The notes under the pieces are model-generated. The model did not search any database, was not told the DNA's origin, and saw nothing but the letters and a program-made list of their open reading frames with translations. Positions 11,814 through 21,586 of a stretch of DNA of 64,000 nt are shown in pieces; within the stretch, counting starts at the first letter, position 1, and each line of letters starts with the position of its first letter. A program made the translations under genes and the position numbers. Source of the stretch: Polaribacter filamentus. Lineage in GTDB: Bacteria; Bacteroidota; Bacteroidia; Flavobacteriales; Flavobacteriaceae. The stretch lies in contig NZ_MQUA01000013.1 in assembly GCF_002943715.1 (NCBI RefSeq), forward strand, positions 2,369,501-2,433,500, in the 5' to 3' direction.

Positions 11814-14783
11814 ATGCAAAACAAAGGACTTATTAAATTATTCGCAATCCTTTTTGGATTAGTGAGTTTATATCAATTATCATTTACATTTTTAGCTACT
11901 AAAGTTGAAGATGAGTCAGTGGTATATGCTGCTCGTAAAGTAACGGGTAATGACGCAAGACAAAAGGCTGCTTTCGAAAGAAAATATCTAGATAGTGTTG
12001 CAAATGACAATATTTTAGATTTAGGCTTTGCTAAATACAGCTACAATGATGTGAAAGACAAAGAAATGAATCTTGGTCTTGATTTAAAAGGTGGTGTGAA
12101 CGCTATTTTACAGGTTTCTGTAAAGGAAGTTTTAAAAAGCTTAGCGAACGATTCTAAAAATGTTGTTTTCAACAATGCTTTAAATGCTGCTGATGAAAGA
12201 CAAAAGAGTAGTAATGCTACTTATTTAGACTTGTTTTTTGAAGAATTTGAAAAAACTGCAGGAGCTACGAAACTAAGTGATCCTTCTATTTTTGGGACAA
12301 AGGCGTTAAGCGAAAAGATTTCTTTTGATGAAGCAAATGCTACCGTAAAAGAAACTTTACAACAAGAAATTAATAGCTCAATTGGTACTGCTTTTGAAGT
12401 ACTAAGAAGTAGAATTGATAAGTTTGGAGTTACGCAACCAAATATTCAAAGGATTGGAAATTCTGGAAGAATACAAATTGAATTACCAGGAGCTAAAGAT
12501 ATTGAGCGTGTTACAAAACTAATTACAAGCAAAGCTGAATTACAGTTTTGGGAAGTTCATACCAATGCAGAAGTACAAAACTTTTTCTTTGCTGCGAATG
12601 CTAAAGTTGCTGATTTATTAAAAGATGATTCTGTTTTAGCAATAGAAAAAGATTCTGTTAAAAAAGATAATATTGACGATTTATTAGGGGAAACTGCAGA
12701 TTCTACGAAAGTTCAAAAAAACCTATTTACATACTTATTTCCTAATGTTGCACAATCTCAACAACAGTTAAGCTCTTTAGTAGCGCAGGCTAGAGTTTTA
12801 GACACAGCATTTGTAAACGACTTATTAAAGAAAAAGGAAATAATAGCTTTATTACCAACCGAATTAAGATACACTAAATTTTTATGGGACTACAAATCTA
12901 TAAAAGGTGATGACGGTACAGAATTAATTGGCTTGTATGCAATTAAAGGGAATAGAAATGACAAACCAACTATTGAAGGCGATGTTATTTTAGATGCTTC
13001 TCAAATGTTTGACCAATTAAACAAACCAGAAGTTAGTATGACCATGAATAGTTCAGGAACTAAGCAATGGGCTAAAATGACTGGTGATAATATTGGTAAC
13101 TTTGTAGCTGTTGTTTTAGATGATTATGTGTACACTGCACCTTCTGTAAACCAAGCTATTACTGGTGGAAGAACTTCTATTTCTGGCGGAAGCATGACTA
13201 TTGAAGAAGCAGAAGATATTGCAACTGTTTTAAAAGCGGGTAAATTACCTGCTGCTGCAAGAATTATTCAAATTGAAGTTGTTGGGCCATCTTTAGGTCA
13301 AGAAGCAATCGACGCAAGTTTCATATCTTTTGGTATTGCTATTTTCTTAGTATTACTTTGGATGATTCTATATTACGGAAAAGCAGGTATTTATGCCGAT
13401 GTAGCTTTATCTGTAAACATCTTATTTATATTCGGAATTCTAGCATCGTTTAATGCGGTGTTGACATTACCCGGAATTGCAGGTATCATTTTAACAATTG
13501 GTATGTGTGTGGATGCCAACGTAATTATTTTTGAAAGAATTAAAGAAGCTTTATCTTCTAAAAAAGGATTAAAACAATCTGTAGAAGAAGGTTTCTCTAT
13601 TAAAGGAGCATTATCTGCAATTATTGATGCAAATATTACAACCTTATTAACAGGTATTATTTTATATATTTTTGGGACAGGACCAATAAAAGGATTTGCT
13701 TTAACCTTAATGATTGGTATCGCTACTTCTTTATTTACTGCTGTATTTATTACACGTATTTTAATAGACAGAGCAGTTGCTAAATCAAATAATCTAACAT
13801 TTAATACCTCTATTTCTAAAGGTTGGTTCGAAAATATAGACATCCAGTACATCAAGAAACGTAAAGTTGCTTACGTGATTTCTGGAACACTTATCATTAT
13901 AAGTCTAATTTCTATTTTTTCTATCGGATTAAAACAAGGTGTAGATTTTAAAGGTGGTCGTTCTTACGTAGTTCGTTTTGATCAACCAATGAGTGCTACA
14001 GAAGTTGCTTCAACTTTAAAAGGGGCTTTTGGTACAGCTCCAGAAGTAAAAACATATGGTAATGACAATCAACTAAAAATAACAACGGTTTATAAAATTG
14101 AAGAAGAAGGTCAAGAAGTTGATGAACAAGTTCAAAATGCATTATTTACAGGCTTAAAATCATATTTAGGAACAACTACTTATGAAAACTTTAAACCTGG
14201 TTTTGAAAAAGCTGGAAGCGGCATAATGAGCTACATAAAAGTAGAACCAACAATTGCAGATGATATTAAAAAATCTGCTTTATATGCAGTTTTAGGTTCA
14301 TTACTAGTAGTTTTCTTGTACATCTTGCTAAGATTTAGAAAAATATCCTTTAGTGTGGGTGCTGTTGCAGCTGTATTTCATGATGTACTAATTGTATTAG
14401 GTGTATTTTCAATTGCATATAACATTATGCCTTTTGATATGGAAATAGATCAATCTTTTATTGCAGCAATACTTACGGTCGTCGGGTACTCCTTAAATGA
14501 CACCGTTATTATTTTTGACAGGATTAGAGAGTTCACAAACGAACGTCGTGGAAAACATAATGTATTAATTAATGACGCCATAAATCGTACTTTAGGAAGA
14601 ACTATAAATACTTCTTTAACAACATTATTAGTAATGTTAGCAATCTTCTTATTTGGAGGAGACTCTATTAAAGGATTTATGTTTGCATTAATTGTTGGTA
14701 TTGTAGTAGGAACGTATTCTTCTATATTTGTTGCAACGCCAATTATGTATGATATGACAAAGAAAGAAGATAAAGACAACTAA
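11814..14783 (+). CDS. secDF: Protein translocase SecDF, fused subunits
   Basis: Proton-motive-force-driven accessory of the Sec translocon that pulls exported proteins across the inner membrane. At 989 residues it joins SecD and SecF in one chain, as is normal in Bacteroidota. The first transmembrane helix is at residues 8-27, then a large periplasmic P1 domain, including LGLDLKGGVNAILQV and the FEVLRSRIDKFGVTQPNIQ segment. The SecD membrane half holds ILTIGMCVDANVIIFERIKE. The SecF half begins around residue 690 with GVDFKGGRSYVVRF and ends with TVVGYSLNDTVIIFDRIRE and GTYSSIFVATPI. No frame break is seen. It has its own promoter and terminator. Confidence 0.97.
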   Translation: MQNKGLIKLFAILFGLVSLYQLSFTFLATKVEDESVVYAARKVTGNDARQKAAFERKYLDSVANDNILDLGFAKYSYNDVKDKEMNLGLDLKGGVNAILQVSVKEVLKSLANDSKNVVFNNALNAADERQKSSNATYLDLFFEEFEKTAGATKLSDPSIFGTKALSEKISFDEANATVKETLQQEINSSIGTAFEVLRSRIDKFGVTQPNIQRIGNSGRIQIELPGAKDIERVTKLITSKAELQFWEVHTNAEVQNFFFAANAKVADLLKDDSVLAIEKDSVKKDNIDDLLGETADSTKVQKNLFTYLFPNVAQSQQQLSSLVAQARVLDTAFVNDLLKKKEIIALLPTELRYTKFLWDYKSIKGDDGTELIGLYAIKGNRNDKPTIEGDVILDASQMFDQLNKPEVSMTMNSSGTKQWAKMTGDNIGNFVAVVLDDYVYTAPSVNQAITGGRTSISGGSMTIEEAEDIATVLKAGKLPAAARIIQIEVVGPSLGQEAIDASFISFGIAIFLVLLWMILYYGKAGIYADVALSVNILFIFGILASFNAVLTLPGIAGIILTIGMCVDANVIIFERIKEALSSKKGLKQSVEEGFSIKGALSAIIDANITTLLTGIILYIFGTGPIKGFALTLMIGIATSLFTAVFITRILIDRAVAKSNNLTFNTSISKGWFENIDIQYIKKRKVAYVISGTLIIISLISIFSIGLKQGVDFKGGRSYVVRFDQPMSATEVASTLKGAFGTAPEVKTYGNDNQLKITTVYKIEEEGQEVDEQVQNALFTGLKSYLGTTTYENFKPGFEKAGSGIMSYIKVEPTIADDIKKSALYAVLGSLLVVFLYILLRFRKISFSVGAVAAVFHDVLIVLGVFSIAYNIMPFDMEIDQSFIAAILTVVGYSLNDTVIIFDRIREFTNERRGKHNVLINDAINRTLGRTINTSLTTLLVMLAIFLFGGDSIKGFMFALIVGIVVGTYSSIFVATPIMYDMTKKEDKDN

Positions 14784-14803
14784 TTTAATTTTAACATAAA
14801 TTA

Positions 14804-14860
14804 AAACCGTTTTCTTTTCTGACACAGAGATATGTTCAGCAAAAGAAAGCGGTTTTTTCA
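14804..14860 (+). terminator. Intrinsic terminator of secDF
   Basis: Stem AACCG-TTTTCTTTT pairing with AAAAGAAAG-CGGTT across a loop of about 20 bases, then a T run. Confidence 0.75.
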
Positions 14861-14891
14861 TTACAAATAGAGCCACGATATTTACACTGCT

Positions 14892-16010
14892 ATGAAAATT
14901 ATAAAACTTCACGATTTATACTTTAAACCTTTTATCAATAAGGAAGAAATTTCTGCGATTATAAAAGAACTAGCACTGGAAGTAAAAGCAGATCTACCAA
15001 AAGATGAAGTGCCCATTTTTGTGGGTATTTTAAACGGATGTTTCCTTTTTGCCGCAGACTTTATTAGAGAATTTAAAGGAAATTGCGAAGTTTCATTTGT
15101 AAAACTAGCTTCTTATGAAGGAACATCAACTACAGAAAATATAAAACACTTAGTAGGTATTAATGAAGATTTAACAGGCAGAACTGTTATTATTTTAGAA
15201 GACATTATAGACACTGGTGCAACGTTGCAAGAAATATATAATATCTTTAGAAACAAAAATGTAAAGCAACTAAAAGTTGCTACCCTTTTCTTTAAACCAG
15301 ATGTTTTTAAAAAAGAACTACCAATAAATTATATCGGCAAAAGTATAGAGGATAAATTTATTGTTGGTTATGGCTTAGATTATAATAATTTAGGCAGAAA
15401 CTACCCGGCAATATACCAACTAACAACACAACCTAAAATGAAAAATATTGTATTATTTGGTCCTCCAGGAGCAGGAAAAGGAACGCAAGCAACTTTACTA
15501 AAAGAGAAATATAATTTAGTACATATTTCTACTGGAGACGTTTTTAGATTCAATATTAAAAATCAAACGGAATTAGGTCAGTTAGCAAAGAGTTTTATGG
15601 ATAAAGGGGATTTAGTGCCTGATGAAGTTACCATAAACATGTTAAAAGCAGAAGTAGAAAAAAATGTAGATGCCAATGGTTTTATTTTTGATGGTTTTCC
15701 AAGAACCGAATCTCAAGCAATAGCTTTGGATGAATTCTTAGCTGAAAAAGGCGAACAAATAAATGGAATGGTCGCATTAGAGGTTCCTGAAGATTTATTA
15801 GTTGCGCGTTTGTTAGAAAGAGGTAAAACTAGTGGAAGAACAGATGATACTGATGAAAGCAAAATTAGAAATCGTTTTAACGAATACAATACAAAAACCG
15901 CTGTTTTAAAAGACTTTTATCAGGCACAAGGAAATTATTACGGAATAAATGGTGTTGGTAATATTAATGAAATTACAACGCGTTTGTCTGAAGTTTTCAA
16001 TACATTGTAA
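14892..16010 (+). CDS. adk: Hypoxanthine phosphoribosyltransferase / adenylate kinase fusion
   Basis: Bifunctional purine enzyme. Residues 1-181 form a phosphoribosyltransferase for hypoxanthine salvage, with the PRPP-binding motif VIILEDIIDTGATLQE. Residues 183-372 form adenylate kinase (AMP + ATP to 2 ADP), with P-loop LFGPPGAGKGTQ, NMP-binding STGDVFRFNIK, FDGFPRTESQA and a short LID (GRTDDTDESKIRNRF) without zinc cysteines. An internal ATG at 15438 lies exactly at the kinase start, so separate translation of the kinase is possible. Fusions of this kind are known in many Flavobacteriia. The next gene downstream on the same strand is obgE, a common pairing in this group. Confidence 0.94.
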   Translation: MKIIKLHDLYFKPFINKEEISAIIKELALEVKADLPKDEVPIFVGILNGCFLFAADFIREFKGNCEVSFVKLASYEGTSTTENIKHLVGINEDLTGRTVIILEDIIDTGATLQEIYNIFRNKNVKQLKVATLFFKPDVFKKELPINYIGKSIEDKFIVGYGLDYNNLGRNYPAIYQLTTQPKMKNIVLFGPPGAGKGTQATLLKEKYNLVHISTGDVFRFNIKNQTELGQLAKSFMDKGDLVPDEVTINMLKAEVEKNVDANGFIFDGFPRTESQAIALDEFLAEKGEQINGMVALEVPEDLLVARLLERGKTSGRTDDTDESKIRNRFNEYNTKTAVLKDFYQAQGNYYGINGVGNINEITTRLSEVFNTL

Positions 16011-16085
16011 AACTGTATAATTGTTTACCTGTGCAAACATTTAAATAGTTACTACTTAAAACACAATTAAAAAATTACAGAAATA

Positions 16086-16154
16086 ATGACAGACGATTTG
16101 AAATTAAAAGGAAAACAGCACGTGTTTGTTAGAAATCTTAAATCTGACGTTTAA
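16086..16154 (+). CDS. Possible 22-codon leader peptide before obgE
   Basis: A short open frame (MTDDLKLKGKQHVFVRNLKS...) ends 12 bp before the obgE ATG. Its start lies in the same context as that of obgE: GAAATAATGACAGA occurs at 16079-16092 and again at 16161-16174. It may be a small coupled cistron or simply the product of a short duplication of the obgE start. No homologue is known to me. Confidence 0.3.
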   Translation: MTDDLKLKGKQHVFVRNLKSDV

Positions 16155-16166
16155 AATTAAGAAATA

Positions 16167-17156
16167 ATGACAGAAGGAAATTTTGTTGATTACATAAAAA
16201 TATACGCATCTTCTGGAAAAGGTGGACAAGGTTCTGTGCATCTTCACAGAGAAAAATTTATTACTAAAGGTGGCCCAGATGGTGGCGATGGTGGTCGTGG
16301 TGGTCATATTATTTTACGTGGAGACAAGAATATGTGGACACTTTTTCACCTAAAATTTAAACGTCACTTTAGAGCTGAAGGGGGTGGAGCAGGAAGTAAA
16401 AGTAGAAGTAGTGGTCATGACGCAGAAGATATTTTTGTTGATGTACCATTAGGAACTATTATTAAAGATGCAGATACAAATGAAGTTATCTTAGAAATTA
16501 CTGAAGATAAAAAAGAAGTTGTTTTATTAGAAGGTGGGAAAGGCGGACTTGGAAACTGGAATTTTAGAACATCAACAAATCAAACGCCAAGATATGCGCA
16601 ACCAGGTATAGATGGTTTAGATGGTTGGTTTAGAATTGAATTAAAATTATTAGCGGATGTTGGCTTAGTTGGTTTCCCAAACGCAGGTAAATCTACCTTA
16701 TTATCTGTTTTAACCTCTGCAAAACCTAAAATTGCAGATTATGCTTTTACAACTTTAAAACCCAATTTAGGAATCGTTGAACACAGAAATCATCAAACAT
16801 TTGTAATTGCTGATATTCCAGGAATTATAGAAGGTGCTGCTGATGGAAAAGGTTTAGGACATCGTTTTTTAAGACATATTGAACGTAATTCTGCGCTGTT
16901 ATTCTTAATTCCTGCAGATAGCGATGACATCAACAAAGAGTATGATGTTTTGTTAAATGAACTAAAAAAATACAATCCCGAATTATTGGATAAAGAACGT
17001 TTATTGGCAATTTCTAAAACGGATATGCTAGATGATGAGCTAAAGGAAGAAATAAAACTAGATTTACCTAAAGGAGTTGAAACACTATTTATATCGTCAG
17101 TTGCAGAAACTGGATTGCAAGAGTTGAAAGATAAACTTTGGAAAATATTAAATTAA
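16167..17156 (+). CDS. obgE: Obg-family GTPase ObgE/CgtA
   Basis: Essential ribosome-associated GTPase involved in 50S maturation and stress control. The glycine-rich Obg fold fills residues 1-160 ([37 protein letters not shown]). The G domain follows with G1 [12 protein letters not shown], the switch I segment [15 protein letters not shown]3 DIPGIIEGA, and NKxD replaced by SKTD. Length 329 residues; the variable C-terminal OCT domain is absent, as in other Bacteroidota. The ATG at 16167 fits the conserved N-terminus [19 protein letters not shown]. The stop overlaps by four bases the stop of the convergent kinase gene. Confidence 0.96.
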   Translation: MTEGNFVDYIKIYASSGKGGQGSVHLHREKFITKGGPDGGDGGRGGHIILRGDKNMWTLFHLKFKRHFRAEGGGAGSKSRSSGHDAEDIFVDVPLGTIIKDADTNEVILEITEDKKEVVLLEGGKGGLGNWNFRTSTNQTPRYAQPGIDGLDGWFRIELKLLADVGLVGFPNAGKSTLLSVLTSAKPKIADYAFTTLKPNLGIVEHRNHQTFVIADIPGIIEGAADGKGLGHRFLRHIERNSALLFLIPADSDDINKEYDVLLNELKKYNPELLDKERLLAISKTDMLDDELKEEIKLDLPKGVETLFISSVAETGLQELKDKLWKILN

Positions 17157-18431
17157 GCTGGTAAAGTAAAATAAAAAGTGCTGCCAACATTTACTTCACT
17201 TTCTAAATAAATTTCACCATTATTTCGACTAATTATTTTCTTTACCAAAGACAATCCAATACCAGCATTTTCCATTCCATTTACGTCTAATCTTTGAAAT
17301 AATTCAAAGATTTTCTTATGATATTTTTTCTCAATTCCAATGCCATTATCTTTTACAGAAAAGGTATGTAAATTTTGTTCTAACTTATAATCAATTTCAA
17401 TTTCGAAAAGCTCTTTATTGTTATATTTAATTCCATTTTGAATTAAATTTTGAAAAACTTGAAGTATTTTCGTTTTGTTAATTTCTATAATTGGTAGTTT
17501 GCTTTTTACCGTAATTATACAGTTTTTATTTGTAAATAAAATAGCTAAATCATTCACTAGTATATCCAAATTTATTTCCTCATAATTACTGGAAACATCA
17601 TTCTGTAAAGAGTAATTTAAAACACCTTGGATAATTAAATCCATTTGGGTTACTTGCTTATCTATGAGCTCTGCATTCGTTTTTATAGCATCCCCATCCT
17701 TATTTTCTACACTTTCTTTTAACCAAGAAGATAATGCCAGAATATTACTTAAAGGAGTTTTTAAATCATGAGAAACCACAAAGGCAAATTCCTCTAAGTC
17801 TAAGTTTTTTCCCTCTAAATCTTTTGCTTTCTTTGCTAAATCTATTGTTTTTCTTTTGTTTTTTCATATAAAATTCTATTAATTCGTCTTATTTTTTTCT
17901 AAATATTGTTGAGCCGATTAAACTAATAAAAGAGAACATAAATAATAAAGTAAACGAGCTCAATACGGCTTTATAGAGCAAAACGTCAATATCTGCTATC
18001 GTCAATTTTTGCAAAAGGTGAATAAATATAGTAATTAAAAAAGCGCTTATAAATGTTCTATTATTAAACAATAAAATTGATCCAAAAACAAAAACATAGA
18101 ATCCTAATAAAAACTGAACGCTAAAATTATTAATCGCTAGGTTAATTATTAAATAATGAGTAAAGGACAGCATCAATAAAAAAACCATCCATCCAAAAAA
18201 AGGTTTTATTCTTTTTTTAAAAATATGTGGTAAAATACTTACGATTAGAAATAACAAAGCAAAAAATTCTCTAGCGCCCTTAATTCTTAAATTATCATCG
18301 CCAAAATTATTTATAAAGTAAGAGAAAATGAAAAGACTAGGTCCTATTAAAAAAAGTAGTAAGCTATTATTTTTGACTTCAAAATCTTCAACTTCTCCAA
18401 GCTCCTGTATTTTTTTTTGAAAATTATTCAT
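17153..18431 (-). pseudogene. Membrane sensor histidine kinase, two frameshifts
   Basis: The N-terminal 180 residues (start ATG 18431) hold about six hydrophobic helices. A linker rich in K/E follows, then the HisKA H-box SHDLKTPLSNILALS and a HATPase domain with N box QNLIQNGIKYNN, G1 DNGIGIEKKYH and G2 NAGIGLSLVKK. The membrane part stops at a TAA at 17889 and the kinase part is in another frame. Adding one A to the run at 17892-17898 and one to the run at 17848-17852 (minus strand) restores a continuous chain, RKKIRRINRILYEKTKEK then TIDLAKKAKDLEGKN, of 426 residues. It is either inactivated in two places or misread in homopolymers. No response regulator is adjacent. Confidence 0.8.
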
Positions 18432-18523
18432 CCGTAGTATAACAAAATTGAGTTGCTATTATTTTTATTTGAGGTTATAAAAATGACATTTGTAAATGTA
18501 CTTTTTTTTATGAAGCTTGTAAG

Positions 18524-19000
18524 TTAATCTTTAAACAAAATTCTGATTGGTAATCTATATTTTGTAGTCACAGGAATTCCTCTTTTAATTGCTGGATGAA
18601 TTTTAGGTAAATTCTTTACACTTTCTTTAAGTATACTGTCTAATTTTGGCAGCTGTTCTTTTATGTTTTCTGATGTAGAAGTTTCATCAAAAATAATTTC
18701 TCCTTTTGAGTTGATTAAGACATCCACATAAATAAGTTCATCAATAGAGTCCTTAATTGTTAAAGAATGTTGTTGCAGCTCCGCTCCAATCTTTTGATGA
18801 ATTGTATTTCTAAAACAAATAGCTATTTCATCTTTATCGATTATAGCATCACAGATTTTAAACGAAGGAGAGAAATCTACCGAAGTAAAATCTACAATGG
18901 TATCTAAATCTTGTAAATCTTTATTTTTTGAAAATGAAAATTTATCGCACGAAACGCAAAAAACTACTAAAACAAAAAAAATAAAAGCACGAAAAATCAT
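18524..19000 (-). CDS. Lipoprotein with TonB-C-like domain
   Basis: Predicted lipoprotein of 158 residues. The signal peptide MIFRAFIFFVLVVFCVSC carries a lipobox with the lipidated Cys at residue 18. The C-terminal half (VDVLINSKGEIIF ... LPKIHPAIKRGIPVTTKYRLPIRI) has the strand-helix-strand pattern and the rGxxV-type ending of TonB C-terminal domains, the same type found at the end of the M56 protein upstream. It lies in the minus-strand block behind the TPR gene (41-bp gap). Because the first members of that block form a BlaI/M56 signalling pair, it may be part of the same response. Function is not established. Confidence 0.65.
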   Translation of the reverse strand: MIFRAFIFFVLVVFCVSCDKFSFSKNKDLQDLDTIVDFTSVDFSPSFKICDAIIDKDEIAICFRNTIHQKIGAELQQHSLTIKDSIDELIYVDVLINSKGEIIFDETSTSENIKEQLPKLDSILKESVKNLPKIHPAIKRGIPVTTKYRLPIRILFKD

Positions 19001-19797
19001 AATTCTATTAAAAATGTGAATTTACTAAATTTTATTGGGTTTAATCTTCCAAATTTTCACCTTTCATAAAATACTCATTTTTAATGTCTTTTATTCTGCG
19101 CTCCACAAAATTTGACATCTGTTCATCTTTATTATACTGATATCTCATATATTTTTTATACAATTTGTAGTCCATTTTTTTATCTTCGTAATAATCATCA
19201 GTAAGTTTCGCTAATTGAAACAACGCTTTATAATTATTAGAATTTTCGGCATATGCTTTTTCAAAATTATTCATTGCTAAAAGTGGCTCTTTTTTTTCGT
19301 AATAAACAGTTGCCAAACCATAATATTCTTCGTCTCTTTTTTCTTTTCCTATATAAGTTGCCATCATGTAATTCACCGTTGCAGCTTTATAATCTTTTTC
19401 TTTGAGCGCAACATGCCCTAGATATGTGCGTGCCTTAAAGTCTTCACGATCTACTCTAGAAACCTTTTTAAAATACTCTTTCACCTTTTCTAAACTGTCT
19501 AAATTATAATAGGTTCTGCCTAACATAGACATGCTATAGGTGTCTTTTTTATCGATTGAATCTAAATTTAATAAAAACGGAATTGCTTCTTTATATTTCT
19601 CATCTCTAAATAATTGGTTGATTTTTAACCTGTTTAAGTTGATATCATCTTTATCTATAACCAATCCTTTTTCTACAAATAATTGGGTTGAATCAATATC
19701 ATTTAGCTTTTTAAAACTAGAGGCTAAATTTTCAATAGCTTTTAAATGAAGTGTATCTTTTTTATAGGTATCAATAAAACTGTTAATCATTCGATCT

Positions 19798-21075
19798 AAG
19801 ACCGTTGCAAAAAGCGAACTTAATTAATTTTACTTTTTAGAGTTCCCTTTTTTTTTAGCTACAACATCGATTATGCTATTTTTTTTCTATTTTAAGTGAG
19901 TAAATGCCTTTTTTAGGCTTCATTTTTCCTTAATTTTTACAATTAGACGCAAATATCCCTGGACTTCGATATAAATTATAGCACATTGCCTCCATCAAAT
20001 TTTGTGTATGCATTTTTTTCATCCCTCTATATCTTGCAATTCCACCTTTAAACCATAATTTTATTCCTCCAAAAGTACGTTCTACTTTAAACCTTGTTTT
20101 TCCTATTAATTTATTGAATCTAGTTTCCCATTTTGTTAACGGTTTATTTTTTACCGCCTTTTTAAGGATATGATTCTTTAAATTACGCTTCTTTAAAATC
20201 GCAACATTTTTCTTTGATTGGTACCCTTTATCTGCCTTTAGAGGGATGCCTTTTGGTAATGCTACATTTACAGTTTCTAGAACTTCCTCCAAATTTGCAA
20301 TCTCATTTTTGCTGGCAGTTGTGGTTAGTACTCCTAGAACGAGTCCTTCGTTATCCGTTACATGATGCTTTTTAAACCCAAAATGGTACTTTCCTCTTTT
20401 CTTTAACCAAGTACCCTCTTTATCGACACTATCTGGATATTCTTTGTGTACTTCTACTTGGTCTGCACAGCGGTCTTCGGTTACCTTAAAATTTGTTTTT
20501 CCTTTTGGTCTAAGTGGCGTATCTATTACACTAGCGTCTATTATTAAACCTGTTTTTACAATGATATTATGTGCTTCTAGCTGTTTGTTTATGGAGGTAA
20601 ATAATTTTTCGAAGGTTTGTGTTTTGGTTAATGCGGTTCTAAACCTACTTAAAGTACTATGATCTGGAGCAACCTGTTCAATGGTCATCCCACAAAAATA
20701 ACTAAAGGAAAGACTGTCATTTATTCGGTCTTCAACTTCATAATCGCTTAAACCATACCAACTTTGTAAAAGACACATTTTAAAAAGTAATGTCCCATCA
20801 TAAGAAGGCTTGCCAGTGGCACTTTTTCCTTTTAAATAATCATTATTTATTAGGATAGAGATCGTATCCCAATCGATAAGGGTGTTTATTTGGGTGAAAA
20901 ATGTCTTTTTAATTTTTCTTGCTCGTAAATCACAAATGCTATCGGCTAAAGTTGGTTGTTTTTGTATTTTCATACACTAAATTTACAACTTAATATACTT
21001 ACAATCAAATATTTAACATAAATAATTACGTGTTATTTTTGTGCTTTTTATTAGGTACTTCCTTGCAACGGTCTT
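19798..21075 (-). mobile_element. IS5-family insertion sequence, 1278 bp, TSD GATCT
   Basis: Ends are perfect 13-bp inverted repeats AAGACCGTTGCAA (19798-19810) and its complement at 21063-21075. The direct repeat GATCT flanks the element at 19793-19797 and 21076-21080. A single transposase gene fills it. The target is the TPR gene. A 5-bp duplication is unusual for IS5 relatives but is the only length that restores the target reading frame. Confidence 0.93.
19930..20973 (-). CDS. IS5-family transposase (DUF772 + DDE)
   Basis: DDE transposase of 347 residues that cuts and joins the element above. The N-terminal DUF772-like domain (SYDGTLLFKMCLLQSWYGLS, PDHSTLSRFR) is followed by the catalytic core: first Asp in LIIDASVIDTP, second Asp in PLKADKGYQSKKN, and Glu in FKVERTFGGIKLW within a Y/R-x-E-type helix. 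No frame break or stop is visible, so the element may still be active. The gene is on the same strand as the disrupted target. Confidence 0.95.
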   Translation of the reverse strand: MKIQKQPTLADSICDLRARKIKKTFFTQINTLIDWDTISILINNDYLKGKSATGKPSYDGTLLFKMCLLQSWYGLSDYEVEDRINDSLSFSYFCGMTIEQVAPDHSTLSRFRTALTKTQTFEKLFTSINKQLEAHNIIVKTGLIIDASVIDTPLRPKGKTNFKVTEDRCADQVEVHKEYPDSVDKEGTWLKKRGKYHFGFKKHHVTDNEGLVLGVLTTTASKNEIANLEEVLETVNVALPKGIPLKADKGYQSKKNVAILKKRNLKNHILKKAVKNKPLTKWETRFNKLIGKTRFKVERTFGGIKLWFKGGIARYRGMKKMHTQNLMEAMCYNLYRSPGIFASNCKN

Positions 21076-21586
21076 GATCTCTATCATTTTTAAGAGCATA
21101 GGCCAATGCTAATTGATAGGAATAATTGCGTTTAATGCATCGTTATCAATTAAATATTTAAAAATCCTTACTGCTTTATCTGCGTCTTTGGTATTTAAAT
21201 ACAATTTACCCAATTGATATTTTAACACGAGATTTAAAGAATCTTTGGCTACAATTTCTTCGTAAATTTTAACAGCTTTATTGCTTATTTTTAGACGTTG
21301 ATACGTTTTTGCCAACTTCAATTTTACTTTTTCATCACCTTTAAAAACAGTTGCTTTTTCTAAAAATTCAGCAGATTTTTTAAAATCATCAATAGATTCA
21401 TAAATCATTGCTTTTTTATAGTTTGATAAAAATGTAGGTTTATTTTTATCTAATTCTTGTAAAGCCAATTTGTACCTGCCTTTTTCAAACAAACTGTCTG
21501 CAATAGTAAAAGTCGAAGTTTGCGCTTCGACTTTTACAATTACAAATAATAATACAATTAAAAACTCTTTTTCATAAACATTTTTT

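Larger units (their letters stand above)
19041..21575 (-). pseudogene. TPR-repeat protein gene split by an IS5-family element
   Basis: The 5' part (21575-21081) encodes a signal peptide and TPR-like helices (LFEKGRYKLALQELDKNK, KAVKIYEEIVAKDSLNLVLK). The 3' part (19792-19041) continues with further TPR units (DFKARTYLGHVALKEKDYKA). Removing the element and one copy of its GATCT target repeat joins ...KND-RD-RMINSF... in frame. Two more single-base losses are needed: in the A run 21560-21564 just after the start (MKKSF-LIVLLF) and at 21126-21127 (DALNA-NYSYQLALAYALK). The restored chain is 417 residues and its length is a multiple of three. The start lies 11 bp after the M56 gene, so it was once co-transcribed with blaI and M56. 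It is inactive here. Confidence 0.88.

Noticed and set aside
13391..14912. Minus-strand open frames inside and behind secDF
   Set aside because: Antisense shadows of the conserved membrane segments of secDF; their composition mirrors the sense codons.
21500..21540. Palindrome AAAGTCGAAG...CTTCGACTTT as a terminator
   Set aside because: It lies inside the signal-peptide region of the TPR gene and has no T run in either direction after the stem beyond the coding sequence.
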